Positions 8,611 through 17,987 of a stretch of 64,000 nucleotides of DNA are shown here, piece by piece. Below the pieces are notes generated by a model, which was not told where the DNA came from, ran no database searches, and was given only the letters and a program-made list of their open reading frames with translations. The translations under genes were made by a program, and so were the position numbers. Positions within the stretch are counted from its first letter, which is position 1. Every line of letters starts with the position of its first letter. The stretch comes from Streptomyces sp. BA2 (GTDB lineage Bacteria; Actinomycetota; Actinomycetes; Streptomycetales; Streptomycetaceae). The stretch is from positions 5,840,001 to 5,904,000 of the forward strand of contig NZ_WSRO01000002.1 in assembly GCF_009769735.1 (NCBI RefSeq), written 5' to 3'.

Positions 8611-9252
8611 TCAGACCCCCAGTCCCATACGCGGCTTCGACGCGGCGGGCCGCACGTCGGCGAGCGAGTCGAGCACCCGGTCGACCATCCCGTACTCCTT
8701 GGCCTGCTCGGCGGTGAACCACCGGTCGCGGTCACCGTCACGCGAGATGGTCTCCTCGCTCTGCCCGGTGTGCTCGGCGGTGATCCGCTCGACGGACTTC
8801 TTCGTGAACTCCAGGTTCTCGGCCTGGATCGCGATGTCGGCGGTGGTCCCGCCGATGCCGGCGGAGGGCTGGTGCATCATGATCCGCGCGTTGGGCAGGG
8901 CGTACCGCTTCCCCGCGGTCCCGACGGTCAACAGGAACTGCCCCATGCTGGCGGCGAACCCCATGGCGAGGGTCGACACGTCATTCGGGATCAGCCGCAT
9001 GGTGTCGTAGATGGCGAGCCCAGCGGTGACGGATCCGCCCGGGCTGTTGATGTAGAGACTGATGTCGGTCCGCGGGTCCTCGGCGGACAGCAACAGCATC
9101 TGCGCGCACACGCGATTCGCGGAAACCTCGTCGACCTGCGTCCCGAGGAAGATGATCCGCTGGGTCAGCAACTGCGCGGCCAGATGATCGTCGAACCGCG
9201 TCGAGGGGGTCTCGCCCTCGGAGGCTCGCGGGGCACTGCCGATGGTCGGCAT
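8611..9252 (-). CDS. clpP: ATP-dependent Clp protease proteolytic subunit (ClpP3-like)
   Basis: A 213-residue ClpP with an intact triad: Ser102 in [10 protein letters not shown], His127 in [10 protein letters not shown] and Asp176 in [22 protein letters not shown] and [12 protein letters not shown] are canonical. The first about 20 residues resemble a propeptide. ATG 9252 is preceded by GGAGGACC. It is the first gene of a two-gene operon with the His-less ClpP at 8605. Together they would form a mixed ClpP ring working with ClpX/ClpC ATPases. The PopR-like gene beyond the operon is the likely activator. Confidence 0.96.
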   Translation of the reverse strand: MPTIGSAPRASEGETPSTRFDDHLAAQLLTQRIIFLGTQVDEVSANRVCAQMLLLSAEDPRTDISLYINSPGGSVTAGLAIYDTMRLIPNDVSTLAMGFAASMGQFLLTVGTAGKRYALPNARIMMHQPSAGIGGTTADIAIQAENLEFTKKSVERITAEHTGQSEETISRDGDRDRWFTAEQAKEYGMVDRVLDSLADVRPAASKPRMGLGV

Positions 9253-9355
9253 CGTTGGTCCTCCTGACGGTGGGAGCGGCGGCTCTCCTGCGGGCCGCTG
9301 CCCGGTCCCCCCACCTTCGACCGCCCGCACCCGCCCCGTAAGGCTTCTTGCCCTG

Positions 9356-9411
9356 CAGCAGATTCGCTGACGGCAGAGCCATTCCCGGCCGGCCCGACCG
9401 CCGATCTGCTG
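9356..9411. promoter_or_regulatory. Candidate operator: inverted repeat CAGCAGAT/ATCTGCTG upstream of clpP operon
   Basis: CAGCAGAT at 9356-9363 is matched by ATCTGCTG at 9404-9411, within the 216-bp region between the clpP operon and the SnoaL-like gene. Perfect 8-bp arms with a 40-bp spacer could be two half-sites for the PopR-like regulator. This is inferred from position and symmetry only. Confidence 0.3.
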
Positions 9412-9468
9412 GTGCGCCGCCGCGGTGGGAAAATGAGAGCGGGTGATCCTCAGTTGAAGAGGTGGATC

Positions 9469-9915
9469 ATGGGACAGGCACGTGACGTCATGGACCGGCT
9501 CACGGATGCGCTCACCGCACACCCGGATCTGAAGGCCCTCGGCGAGCTGTATGCCGAGGACGCGGTCGCCCTCACCCCCGACGAGGGGGAGATACGCGGC
9601 CGCGACAACATCGTGGAGTACTGGCGGCAGATGACGGAGGCGGTCCCCGAGGCCACGTTCGAGACGCTGCACGCGTACGAGTCCGGCGACACGGCCATCG
9701 ACGAGGGGTTCTTCAGCGGCAGGAACACCGGGCCGCTGCATCTGCCGTCCGGGGAGACCCTCCCCGCGACCCAGAAGGAGATCAGGATCCGCGGGGTGGA
9801 CATCGCCACCGTGGCGGACGGCCGGATCGTCGATTACCGGCTCTACTTCGACGAGATGGACTTCCTCGGGCAGCTGGGAATGCTGCCCGAGGAACCGTCC
9901 GACGAACCGTCCTGA
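9469..9915 (+). CDS. SnoaL/ketosteroid-isomerase-like protein
   Basis: A 148-residue NTF2-fold protein: [41 protein letters not shown] is the typical helix-loop-helix of SnoaL-like polyketide cyclase/isomerase relatives, followed by strands ending [26 protein letters not shown] 9469 is preferred over the upstream ATG at 9412 because AGAGGTGG lies just before it and the family motif starts close by. No partner genes suggest a pathway. It is divergent from the clpP operon. Confidence 0.82.
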   Translation: MGQARDVMDRLTDALTAHPDLKALGELYAEDAVALTPDEGEIRGRDNIVEYWRQMTEAVPEATFETLHAYESGDTAIDEGFFSGRNTGPLHLPSGETLPATQKEIRIRGVDIATVADGRIVDYRLYFDEMDFLGQLGMLPEEPSDEPS

Positions 9916-9961
9916 GAACGCTTGCCCGGCGCCCGCTTGCCCGTCGCCGCTGACCCTGCCG

Positions 9962-10666
9962 CTACTCCGCCGTGGGAGCGGGAGCGATCCCTGTCGGGCA
10001 GGCCCGGCCCCAGTTCGTCTCCGAGGGGCTGTCCAGCTGCAGGCCAGTGCCGCCGATGCCGCAGTAGCCGTCGGGGTTCTTGTCCAGGTACTGCTGGTGG
10101 TAGCCCTCGGCAGGCCAGAACGGGCGGGGGGCCGCCGGGAGGATCGTGGTCGTGATCGTGCCGTGGCCCGCCTTGGTGAGCACCTGCTGGTACGCGTCCA
10201 GGGACGCCACGGCCGCCGCCTCCTGGTCAGCGGAGTGCGTGTAGATCGCCGAGCGGTACTGCGTGCCCACGTCGTTGCCCTGGCGGAAGCCCTGTGTGGG
10301 GTTGTGGGACTCCCAGAAGAGCTTGAGGAGCTCCGCGTACGAGACCTGGGTCGGGTCGAAGACCACGCGGACCACCTCCGCGTGGCCCGTCAGGCCCGAG
10401 CAGACCTCCTCGTAGGAAGGGTTCTCCGTGTAGCCGCCCTGATAGCCGACGTACGTCGTCCAGACGCCCTCCGTCTGCCAGAACTTGCGCTCCGCGCCCC
10501 AGAAGCAGCCGAGCCCGAAGTCCGCGATCTCCAGGCCGTCGGGGTACGGGCCCAGGAGCGGGTTGCCGAGGACCGTGTGGCGGGACGGGACCTCGAATTC
10601 GGGGGTCGCTCGGCCCTTCAGGGCCTGCTCGGGGGTGGGGAGCTCGGGCGTACGGCCGAAGAGCAT
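9962..10666 (-). CDS. msrA: Peptide-methionine (S)-S-oxide reductase MsrA
   Basis: A 234-residue MsrA. The catalytic Cys54 sits in [21 protein letters not shown] and EVVRVVFDP follow, then the QYRSAIY segment, and resolving cysteines are likely in GYCGIGG and GRACPTG near the C-terminus. It repairs the S-epimer of methionine sulfoxide with thioredoxin. ATG 10666 is chosen because GGAGGA lies eight bases upstream and the N-terminus [16 protein letters not shown] matches streptomycete MsrA; a longer frame to 10717 has no such support. It is followed downstream by the SnoaL-like gene in convergent orientation. Confidence 0.96.
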   Translation of the reverse strand: MLFGRTPELPTPEQALKGRATPEFEVPSRHTVLGNPLLGPYPDGLEIADFGLGCFWGAERKFWQTEGVWTTYVGYQGGYTENPSYEEVCSGLTGHAEVVRVVFDPTQVSYAELLKLFWESHNPTQGFRQGNDVGTQYRSAIYTHSADQEAAAVASLDAYQQVLTKAGHGTITTTILPAAPRPFWPAEGYHQQYLDKNPDGYCGIGGTGLQLDSPSETNWGRACPTGIAPAPTAE

Positions 10667-10758
10667 CGGGCTGTCCTCCAGGAGGGTGGAGCGGGCGGGG
10701 CTGGGTGTGCGGCTCATACGTCAACGTGTGCGGGGCGAGGCGCATTCCGCGGCCGGGC

Positions 10759-11877
10759 TCAGTGCGGCAGTGTCGCCGGGCTGCCGCCGTTCGCTTCGTA
10801 GCCCCCCACCGCCAGTGCGCGGTACACCGCGTAGTCCGCGGCCGGGTCGGACGAGACCGTCCAGGGCAGGGCGCCGACGTGGCCGTCCACGTGGATCAGC
10901 TGGTTCATCGCCTCCGCCCAGCGCTCGCTGCGGACCAGGAAGAAGACCAGCAGGTGCCGCACGTGCGCCAGCATCGGGTCGTCCGGGCGGGCCGAGTGCA
11001 CCGCGTACAGCGCGCCCTCCACCGCCTTCGTGACGGTCTCGCTCTCGTAGAAACCACGGACCAGATTGACCTCGGGCAGGTGCTCGTACACCGCGAAGAG
11101 CGGGAGCGCGGAGAGGAGCGAGCCCTTGGGGGCGCGGGCCGCCGCGGCCTCCGCGAAGTTGTTCGCAAGGTCACGCGAGCCGTGCCACTTCTCGCACCAG
11201 TAGTGCAGGGCCGCCAGATGCGCCCCCATGTGCGCGGGCGCGCGGTCCAGGATCTTCAGCCACAGCTGCTCGAACTCCTCGCGCGGATACGCGAGGCCGC
11301 GCGCGATCGAGAGCTCGATGATGTACGGGACAGGGTCACCGGGGGAGAGGAGCGCCGCCTGCGCGCAGGCCTCCTTCGCCTCCTCCAGGATGATCCGGAA
11401 CTCGTCCGTCCCGGACGTGGAGGACCGCCAGGCCTGCTGGACCAGGAACTCGGCGTGCACCGCCGCGCCGCCCGCGTCCTTGGGCGCCTCGGCCCGCCAC
11501 ACCCGCAGCCACTGCCCGCCGGGCTGGTCGCTGACCCCGCCGGGCCGCTTCTGCAGCTCCAGGGACGCGGCGCCCGCGAACGCCTGCACGCGCTGCCAGC
11601 GCACCTCGCCGTGCACCTCCGTGCCCGCGAGCAGCTGCGAGGCCGCCTTCCAGCTCTGCGACTGCTGGACCACGTCCAGGACGTCCAGGAGGTCGCGGTC
11701 CGGGCCCGGCATGCGGATGTCCAGCTCTTCCTGACGCGCGAAGCCGTAGTCCGCCGGGTCCGCGGCGTCCGGTGAACCGGGGGCGACCTGCCGGATTCCG
11801 CCGCGCCTGCGCAGCAGGATGGGGCCGAGCACCGCCCCGATCATGATCGCTGCCATCAGCACCCAGAGAATCTCCAT
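10759..11877 (-). CDS. Membrane-anchored TPR-like conserved actinobacterial protein of unknown function
   Basis: A 372-residue protein with one N-terminal transmembrane helix (MEILWVLMAAIMIGAVLGPILL) followed by RRRGG, which suggests a cytoplasmic body. The rest is helical with paired-helix repeats similar to TPR (ILEEAKEACAQAALLSPGDPVPYIIELSIAR, RAPAHMGAHLAALHYWCEKW). Several Trp and Asp-Arg pairs are spaced like repeats. No catalytic motif is visible. It is divergent from cystathionine gamma-synthase with 90 bp between starts. Function is not known. Confidence 0.8.
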   Translation of the reverse strand: MEILWVLMAAIMIGAVLGPILLRRRGGIRQVAPGSPDAADPADYGFARQEELDIRMPGPDRDLLDVLDVVQQSQSWKAASQLLAGTEVHGEVRWQRVQAFAGAASLELQKRPGGVSDQPGGQWLRVWRAEAPKDAGGAAVHAEFLVQQAWRSSTSGTDEFRIILEEAKEACAQAALLSPGDPVPYIIELSIARGLAYPREEFEQLWLKILDRAPAHMGAHLAALHYWCEKWHGSRDLANNFAEAAAARAPKGSLLSALPLFAVYEHLPEVNLVRGFYESETVTKAVEGALYAVHSARPDDPMLAHVRHLLVFFLVRSERWAEAMNQLIHVDGHVGALPWTVSSDPAADYAVYRALAVGGYEANGGSPATLPH

Positions 11878-11885
11878 GAGTACAA

Positions 11886-11924
11886 GCGAACCAGACTGGT
11901 CTGACACTTGGCGAACCAGTCTCG
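11886..11924. promoter_or_regulatory. Repeated GCGAACCAG motif and shared AACCAGTCTCG upstream of cystathionine gamma-synthase
   Basis: GCGAACCAG occurs at 11886-11894 and 11911-11919; the first copy continues into the palindrome ACCAGACTGGT (11890-11900). The second copy contains AACCAGTCTCG (11914-11924), which recurs exactly at 14523-14533 upstream of threonine ammonia-lyase. This suggests a common regulator of two sulfur/branched-chain amino acid genes. The regulator is unknown. Confidence 0.4.
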
Positions 11925-11953
11925 AACTAGCCGGGCCTTCCCCCGTCCCGGAC

Positions 11954-11959
11954 TAGGCT
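11954..11959 (+). promoter_or_regulatory. Probable -10 box (TAGGCT) of a leaderless promoter for cystathionine gamma-synthase
   Basis: TAGGCT fits the actinobacterial -10 pattern TANNNT and ends eight bases before ATG 11968. No Shine-Dalgarno precedes the ATG, so transcription probably begins at or next to the start codon and the mRNA is leaderless. No strong -35 is seen. Confidence 0.5.
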
Positions 11960-11967
11960 CTGGCCAC

Positions 11968-13122
11968 ATGAGTGACAGCTTCAGCAGCCAGAGTTTCGAG
12001 ACCGTCGCGATCCACGCGGGAAATACCGCCGACCCGCTCACCGGCGCGGTCGTGCCGCCGATCTATCAGGTGTCGACGTACAAGCAGGACGGCGTCGGCG
12101 GGCTGCGCGGCGGCTATGAGTACAGCCGCAGCGCCAACCCCACCCGCACCGCCCTTGAGGAGAACCTGGCCGCGCTCGAGGGCGGCAGGCGCGGGCTCGC
12201 CTTCGCGTCGGGTCTCGCCGCGGAGGACTGCCTCCTGCGTACGCTGCTCGCCCCCGGTGACCACGTGGTCATCCCCAATGACGCGTACGGCGGCACGTTC
12301 CGGCTCTTCGCGAAGGTCGTCTCGCGGTGGGGCGTGGAGTGGTCGGTCGCCGACACCTCCGACCCGGCGGCGGTACGGGCCGCGGTGACCGACCGTACGA
12401 AGGCGATCTGGGTGGAGACCCCCTCCAACCCGCTGCTCGGCATCACGGACATCGCCGCCGTCGCGCAGGTCGCCAAGGAGACGGGGGCCCGGCTCGTCGT
12501 CGACAACACCTTCGCGAGCCCCTACCTCCAGCAGCCGCTCGCGCTCGGCGCCGACGTCGTCGTGCACTCCCTGACGAAGTACATGGGCGGGCACTCGGAC
12601 GTCGTGGGCGGCGCCCTTGTCGTCGGCGACCCGGAGCTGGGCGAGGAGCTGGCGTACCACCAGAACGCGATGGGCGCGGTGGCCGGGCCCTTCGACGCGT
12701 GGCTGGTCCTTCGCGGCATCAAGACGCTGGCCGTCCGGATGGACCGGCACAGCGAGAACGCGACGAAGATCGCCGAGATGCTGACGCGGCACGCGCGCGT
12801 GACGCGTGTCCTCTACCCGGGGCTTCCGGAGCACCCCGGTCACGAGACCGCGGCCAAGCAGATGAAGGCGTTCGGCGGGATGGTGTCCTTCCAGGTCGCC
12901 GGGGGCGAGGAGGCGGCGGTCGCCGTCTGCGACCGCGCGAAGCTGTTCACCCTGGGGGAGTCGCTCGGCGGTGTGGAGTCCCTGATCGAGCACCCGGGGC
13001 GGATGACGCACGCCTCTGTGGCGGGCTCCGCCCTTGAGGTCCCCGCGGACCTGGTGCGCCTCTCGGTGGGCATCGAGTCCGCGGACGACCTGCTGGCCGA
13101 CCTGCAGCAGGCGCTGGGCTAG
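11968..13122 (+). CDS. metB: Cystathionine gamma-synthase/lyase (Cys/Met metabolism PLP enzyme)
   Basis: A 384-residue PLP enzyme of the Cys/Met family. The PLP lysine is Lys204 in VVHSLTKYMGGHSDVVGG. YEYSRSANPTRTALEENLAALEGG and PSNPLLGITDI are family signatures. It either joins O-acylhomoserine and cysteine or cleaves cystathionine; the two activities are not separable by eye. Length is normal. It appears to be transcribed as a leaderless mRNA (-10 at 11954). In streptomycetes it belongs to methionine/transsulfuration metabolism and stands alone here, convergent with the gene pair at 13139-13911. Confidence 0.93.
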   Translation: MSDSFSSQSFETVAIHAGNTADPLTGAVVPPIYQVSTYKQDGVGGLRGGYEYSRSANPTRTALEENLAALEGGRRGLAFASGLAAEDCLLRTLLAPGDHVVIPNDAYGGTFRLFAKVVSRWGVEWSVADTSDPAAVRAAVTDRTKAIWVETPSNPLLGITDIAAVAQVAKETGARLVVDNTFASPYLQQPLALGADVVVHSLTKYMGGHSDVVGGALVVGDPELGEELAYHQNAMGAVAGPFDAWLVLRGIKTLAVRMDRHSENATKIAEMLTRHARVTRVLYPGLPEHPGHETAAKQMKAFGGMVSFQVAGGEEAAVAVCDRAKLFTLGESLGGVESLIEHPGRMTHASVAGSALEVPADLVRLSVGIESADDLLADLQQALG

Positions 13123-13138
13123 AAGAGACCGCGCACGA

Positions 13139-13393
13139 TCACCAGCGGGTGAGCGGTGGAGTCGTCTCCGAAGGCGGCTCCACCCAGGGCTGCTCGACGG
13201 ACGCCCAGACCACGAAGGCGATCGCCGCGACGAGCAGCATGAGCCACAGGAGCCGGCGAAGCGCCCTTCTGCGGCGCAGCATGCGGCCGCCGCGGCGGAC
13301 CGCCTCCTCGTAGAGCTCGGGCGGGGCCGAGGGTGGCGTGCCGCCGTCAAGGAGCTGGCGGACCTCGCTCGCTTTGCGGTCGTAGTGGTTCAT
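13139..13393 (-). CDS. Small single-span membrane protein coupled to a sigma-like gene
   Basis: An 84-residue protein: charged N-terminus (NHYDRKASEVRQLLDGG, resembling an anti-sigma N-terminal helix), a basic stretch MLRRRRALRRLL, one transmembrane helix (LMLLVAAIAFVVWASV) and a short outside tail rich in Pro/Trp. Its ATG overlaps the upstream stop (13390-13393, ATGA), so it is co-translated with the sigma-factor-like gene. The arrangement resembles a membrane partner or anti-sigma, but it lacks a HxxxCxxC zinc motif. The function is inferred only from context. Confidence 0.75.
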   Translation of the reverse strand: MNHYDRKASEVRQLLDGGTPPSAPPELYEEAVRRGGRMLRRRRALRRLLWLMLLVAAIAFVVWASVEQPWVEPPSETTPPLTRW

Positions 13394-13911
13394 GACGGGG
13401 CCGCCTCCCCCAGGGGAGCCGTCGGCGCGGGGCCGCGCGGCGGGTGCAGGACCGTCTCCATCGCGCGGACGCAGATCGTCTCCACCCGGTCGGTGGGGAG
13501 GCCGAGCAGCGCCGCGGTCTGTTCCTCGGCGACGCCTTCGTAGAGCCGCAGTACGAGAATCAGCCGCTCCTGGGGCGTGAGGCGGGCCAGGACGCCGCCG
13601 TGGCCGCGGTGCCGGCGCCAGGCCCCGCGTGCGAAGCGGATGGCCAGCTGCTGGCGGGTGCGGTCGTACGGGTCCTCGCCGCGCATCCGGTCCCAGGCCG
13701 CGTACGAGTGTGCGAGGGACGCGGTCAGCAGGGCACGCGCGCGTGGGTTGGCGTCCGGCGGCTCGGCGGTGAGCAGCGTCGCGGCATGCAGCAGCCGCCC
13801 TGCCGCGCCCGCGACGAACGCCTCGAACTCCCGGGCCCGGCGGGCGTTCAGGAACGCCTGCCGTTCGCGCACCGCGCCTCCCGCCTGGAGGGGACGGGCC
13901 CCTGGTCTCAT
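13390..13911 (-). CDS. Sigma-70 region 4-containing protein (SigE/ECF-like)
   Basis: A 173-residue protein. The N-terminal half carries a weak region 2-like segment (REFEAFVAGAAGRLLHAATLLT, AHSYAAWDRMRGEDPYDRTRQQL). The C-terminal half has a good region 4: LTPQERLILVLRLYEGVAEEQTAALLGLPTDRVETICVRAMETV. Conserved region 2 residues look degenerate, so it could be a specialised ECF sigma factor or a DNA-binding relative. ATG 13911 is the longest start, and an in-frame GTG at 13872 is a possible alternative. It overlaps the small membrane protein by 4 bp, which suggests a regulator/membrane-sensor pair. Confidence 0.8.
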   Translation of the reverse strand: MRPGARPLQAGGAVRERQAFLNARRAREFEAFVAGAAGRLLHAATLLTAEPPDANPRARALLTASLAHSYAAWDRMRGEDPYDRTRQQLAIRFARGAWRRHRGHGGVLARLTPQERLILVLRLYEGVAEEQTAALLGLPTDRVETICVRAMETVLHPPRGPAPTAPLGEAAPS

Positions 13912-13935
13912 ATGAGGCCAGGCGCAGGGCAGAGG

Positions 13936-14439
13936 TCAAGACTCAGGCGCGTCCGGCGTCGACTGCGAGGTCTGGCGGGCGGAGAGCGCGGAATTGAAGC
14001 GCGTGAGGAGCGTGCAGAAGCTTTCGCGCTCCTCCGGGGACCAGTCATCGGTCAGCTCGGCCATGAGGTCACGCCGCGAGGACCGCACTTCGTTGAGGCG
14101 CGCCTCGCCGCGCGGCGACAGCTGGAGCACCACGGCGCGGCCGTCCTCGGGGTGCGAGGTGCGCTTGACGAGCCCGGTGTCGACCAGTGGGGCGACCTGC
14201 CGGGTGACCGTCGAGGAGTCGATGCCCATGCTCGCCGCGAGCGCTTTGACGCCCATCGGCCCCTCCTTGTCGAGGCGGTTGAGCAGCAGGTACGCAGCGC
14301 GGTCCATGGAGTTGCGGACCTGTCCTACGCCGCCGAGGCGCGTCTGCTCCGCACGGCGGGCGAACACGGCCACCTGGTGCTGCAGCGTGTCGAGGAGGCC
14401 GGGATCGCTGGCGGTCGTCATGTCCGGAGTTGTGGGCAT
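13936..14439 (-). CDS. MarR-family transcriptional regulator
   Basis: A 167-residue MarR protein: dimer helices at both ends, the winged helix VKALAASMGIDSSTVTRQVAPLVDTGLVKRTSHPEDGRAVVLQLSPRGEA at about 63-112 and the Asp-Gly-Arg wing tip. The ligand is unknown. It lies head to head with ilvA (146 bp between starts) and ends 24 bp upstream of the sigma-like gene on the same strand, so it may be co-transcribed with it. Confidence 0.9.
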   Translation of the reverse strand: MPTTPDMTTASDPGLLDTLQHQVAVFARRAEQTRLGGVGQVRNSMDRAAYLLLNRLDKEGPMGVKALAASMGIDSSTVTRQVAPLVDTGLVKRTSHPEDGRAVVLQLSPRGEARLNEVRSSRRDLMAELTDDWSPEERESFCTLLTRFNSALSARQTSQSTPDAPES

Positions 14440-14522
14440 GGCCGGGGGCTCACTTCATGCGAGGGCGATGGGTTGGGGGACAGGGTACGCGGCCGGGACG
14501 CGGGGCGTACCAGCGCTGCGCA

Positions 14523-14533
14523 AACCAGTCTCG
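14523..14533. promoter_or_regulatory. AACCAGTCTCG motif shared with the cystathionine gamma-synthase promoter
   Basis: This 11-mer is identical to 11914-11924. It lies 51 bp before the ilvA start, in the divergent MarR/ilvA promoter region. It is a candidate site for a common regulator of both amino-acid genes. Confidence 0.35.
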
Positions 14534-14584
14534 GCACGTGGTCACCGCAGGAGGGCCCCGGTGTGAACTGGGAGACTGGGGGTC

Positions 14585-15814
14585 ATGAGCTACCGCACGC
14601 CTCACTCCTTGCCGACGGTCACCCTCGACGACGTGCGCGGTGCCCAGAAGATGCTCTCAGGCGTGTCCAGAATGACGGCGATGGAGGGCAGCAGGCACCT
14701 GTCGCAGCTGGTGGGCGCGCCGGTGCACTTCAAGTGCGAGAACCTCCAGCGGACGGGCTCGTTCAAGCTGCGCGGCGCGTACGTACGGATCGCGGGCCTG
14801 CTCCCCGAGGAGCGCGCTGCCGGTGTGGTCGCCGCGAGCGCGGGCAACCACGCGCAGGGTGTGGCCCTCGCGTCCTCCCTGCTCGGCGTGCGGTCCACGG
14901 TCTTCATGCCGGTGGGCGCGCCGCTGCCCAAGGTCGCCGCGACCCGCGACTACGGCGCGGAGGTGCGGCTGCACGGCCAGGTGGTCGACGAGACGCTGGC
15001 CGCCGCCCAGGAGTACGCCGACGAGACGGGCGCGGTATTCATCCACCCCTTCGATCACCCCGACATCATCGCGGGGCAGGGCACGGTGGGCCTGGAGATC
15101 CTGGAGCAGTGCCCCGAGCTGCGCACCCTGGTCCTTGGCGTCGGCGGCGGCGGGCTCGCCGCGGGCATCGCGGTGGCGGTCAAGTCGCTGCGCCCCGACG
15201 TCAAGGTGATCGGCGTGCAGGCGGCGGGCTCGGCGGCGTACCCGCCCTCGCTCGCGGCCGGGCACCCGGTGTCGATAGAGAACCCGGCGACGATGGCCGA
15301 CGGCATCAAGGTCGGGCGCCCCGGTGACGTGCCGTTCCAGATCATCGACGAGCTGCTCGACGGCATCGTCACCGTCTCCGAGGACGAGCTGTCCAGCGCG
15401 CTGCTGCTCTGCCTGGAGCGGGCCAAGATGGTCGTCGAGCCGGCGGGCGCGAGCCCCGTCGCGGCGCTCCTGAGCAGGCCGAGGGAGTTCGAGGGCCCGG
15501 TGGTCGCGCTCCTGTCGGGCGGCAATGTCGACCCCCTCCTGATGCAGCGGATCCTGCGCCACGGCATGGCGGCGGCTGGCCGCTATCTCTCGCTGCGCCT
15601 GCGCCTGACGGACCGGCCGGGGGCGCTGGCCACGCTTCTCGGGGTGTTGTCAGTGGTCGACGCTAACGTCCTTGACGTGGGCCATGTGCGGACCGATCCG
15701 CGCCTCGGACTCACGGAGGTGGAGGTGGAGTTGCACCTGGAGACCAAGGGGCCCGCGCACTGCACCGAGGTCGGGACGGCACTGCGCGAGGCGGGCTACA
15801 CCGTCATCGGCTGA
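14585..15814 (+). CDS. ilvA: Threonine ammonia-lyase (threonine dehydratase) with ACT-like C-terminal domain
   Basis: A 409-residue fold-type II PLP enzyme. Lys61 in RTGSFKLRGA binds PLP, ASAGNHAQGVALA and the glycine loop VGGGGLAAG follow, and SGGN near residue 310 is typical. It converts threonine to 2-oxobutanoate for isoleucine synthesis. The last about 75 residues form one ACT domain (LRLRLTDRPGALATLLGVLSVVDANVLDV), which usually gives allosteric control. ATG 14585 follows GGGAGACTGGGGGTC. It is divergent from the MarR gene. The 240 bp after it contain GC-rich repeats, then the regulated promoter of the exporter. Confidence 0.95.
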   Translation: MSYRTPHSLPTVTLDDVRGAQKMLSGVSRMTAMEGSRHLSQLVGAPVHFKCENLQRTGSFKLRGAYVRIAGLLPEERAAGVVAASAGNHAQGVALASSLLGVRSTVFMPVGAPLPKVAATRDYGAEVRLHGQVVDETLAAAQEYADETGAVFIHPFDHPDIIAGQGTVGLEILEQCPELRTLVLGVGGGGLAAGIAVAVKSLRPDVKVIGVQAAGSAAYPPSLAAGHPVSIENPATMADGIKVGRPGDVPFQIIDELLDGIVTVSEDELSSALLLCLERAKMVVEPAGASPVAALLSRPREFEGPVVALLSGGNVDPLLMQRILRHGMAAAGRYLSLRLRLTDRPGALATLLGVLSVVDANVLDVGHVRTDPRLGLTEVEVELHLETKGPAHCTEVGTALREAGYTVIG

Positions 15815-15935
15815 CGGCCACGCCTCCGCAGGGCGGCCGCGGCGGGCGGCCGCGGTGGGCGGCCCCGGTGAAAATCCCCTACATCAGGCGCCGTTCACCG
15901 CTATTTTGCGTTATCCACAGGCTTCGCGAACCCCG

Positions 15936-15965
15936 TTGAAAAAACGCGATGTATCGCGTTACGGT
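15936..15965 (+). promoter_or_regulatory. Promoter with TetR-type operator filling the -35/-10 spacer
   Basis: A -35 TTGAAA (15936-15941) and -10 TACGGT (15960-15965) are 18 bp apart. The spacer is almost wholly the palindrome AACGCGATGTATCGCGTT (15943-15960), with perfect 8-bp arms AACGCGAT/ATCGCGTT around GT. A repressor bound here would block RNA polymerase. The symmetry and length fit a TetR-family operator. It drives the ABC exporter at 16056. No tetR gene is adjacent; the only TetR in the window (27424) has a different palindrome at its own operon. Confidence 0.75.
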
Positions 15966-16055
15966 GCGTCTCGCGTCACTGGTCGCCGGGCGCGTCATAC
16001 CCGGCAAATCTAAGCTTTTCCGTAGTAAGTCACCCAAACCACTGGGGGAACTCAC

Positions 16056-17062
<1,007 letters not shown>

Positions 17063-17066
<4 letters not shown>

Positions 17067-17914
17067 GCGCGACAACCGAAGCGGTCCGGAATGTGGCCCC
17101 CAGGCCGCGCGGCGGCGTCGTCCAGTCGATCAACGACTCGCTCGTCGTCGCCAAGCGCAATCTCATCCGCATGACGCGCATCCCGGAGATGATCATCTTC
17201 GGCCTGATCCAGCCGATCATGTTCGTGGTGCTCTTCGCCTACGTCTTCGGCGGCTCGATGAACATCGGGGGCACCACGGACCCCGGCGTCTACCGCGAGT
17301 TCCTGATGGCCGGCATCTTCGCCCAGACCGTCACCTTCGCCACCGCGGGTGCCGGCGCGGGCATCGCCGACGACATGCACAAGGGGCTCATCGACCGGTT
17401 CCGGTCGCTGCCCATGGCGCGCGGCGCCGTCCTCACCGGCCGGACCATCGCCGACCTCGTGCAGACCGCGCTCACCCTCGTCGTGCTCGCGATCGTCGCG
17501 CTCCTGGTCGGCTGGCGGGTCCACGAGGGGATCGGCAAGGCGATCGGCGCCTTCGGCCTGCTTCTCCTGCTCGGCTATGCCTTCACCTGGATCGGAGCGC
17601 TCATCGGCCTCTCGGTCCGCACCCCGGAGGCGGCCACATCGGGCGGCCTGATCTGGCTCTTCCCGGTCACGTTCATCTCGAACGCCTTCGTCCCCACGGA
17701 CAACATGGCCACGTGGATCCAGACCATCGCCGACTGGAACCCCTTCAGCGCCACCGTCCAGGCCTGCCGCGAGCTGTTCGGCAACCCCGGAGTGGTCGAC
17801 TCCTCGGCCTGGCCCATGCAGCACCCGGTCTGGGCCTCGGTGATCTACTCGATCCTGATCGTCGTGCTCTTCCGGACCCTCGCGGTCCGCAAGTACCGCT
17901 CGGCCACCGCCTGA
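17063..17914 (+). CDS. ABC-2 type permease, DrrB-type
   Basis: A 283-residue membrane protein with about six transmembrane helices. It has the DrrB N-terminus (VVAKRNLIRMTRIPEMIIFGLIQPIMFVVLFAYVFGG), the amphipathic stretch GIADDMHKGLIDRFRSLPMARGAVLTGR that couples to the ATPase, and WLFPVTFISNAFVP before the last helices. GTG 17063 overlaps the ATPase stop by 4 bp, so the two are co-translated and form one exporter. Transcription is probably ended by the 19-bp stem hairpin at 17978-18020. Confidence 0.93.
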
Positions 17915-17915
17915 G

Positions 17916-17987
17916 CCCAGGCACGCTAAAGGCCCCAGGCACGCTAAAGGCCCCAGGCACGCGAAAGGCCCCAGGCACGCGAAAGGT
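17916..17987. repeat. Four tandem 18-bp repeats at the end of the exporter operon
   Basis: Four head-to-tail units follow consensus CCCAGGCACGCKAAAGGC (17916-17933, 17934-17951, 17952-17969, 17970-17987), the last differing at its final base. The GCGAAAGG core of the last units equals the left arm of the terminator hairpin that follows. The array may have grown by duplication of the terminator arm. Confidence 0.9.

Noticed and set aside
13136..13140. Operon linkage of cystathionine gamma-synthase with the small membrane gene
   Set aside because: The two are convergent, so no shared transcript is possible.
17916..17987. Short tandem repeats considered as a CRISPR array
   Set aside because: 18-bp units without spacers and no cas genes; the same applies to the 12-bp array at 54349 and 54-bp array at 56457.
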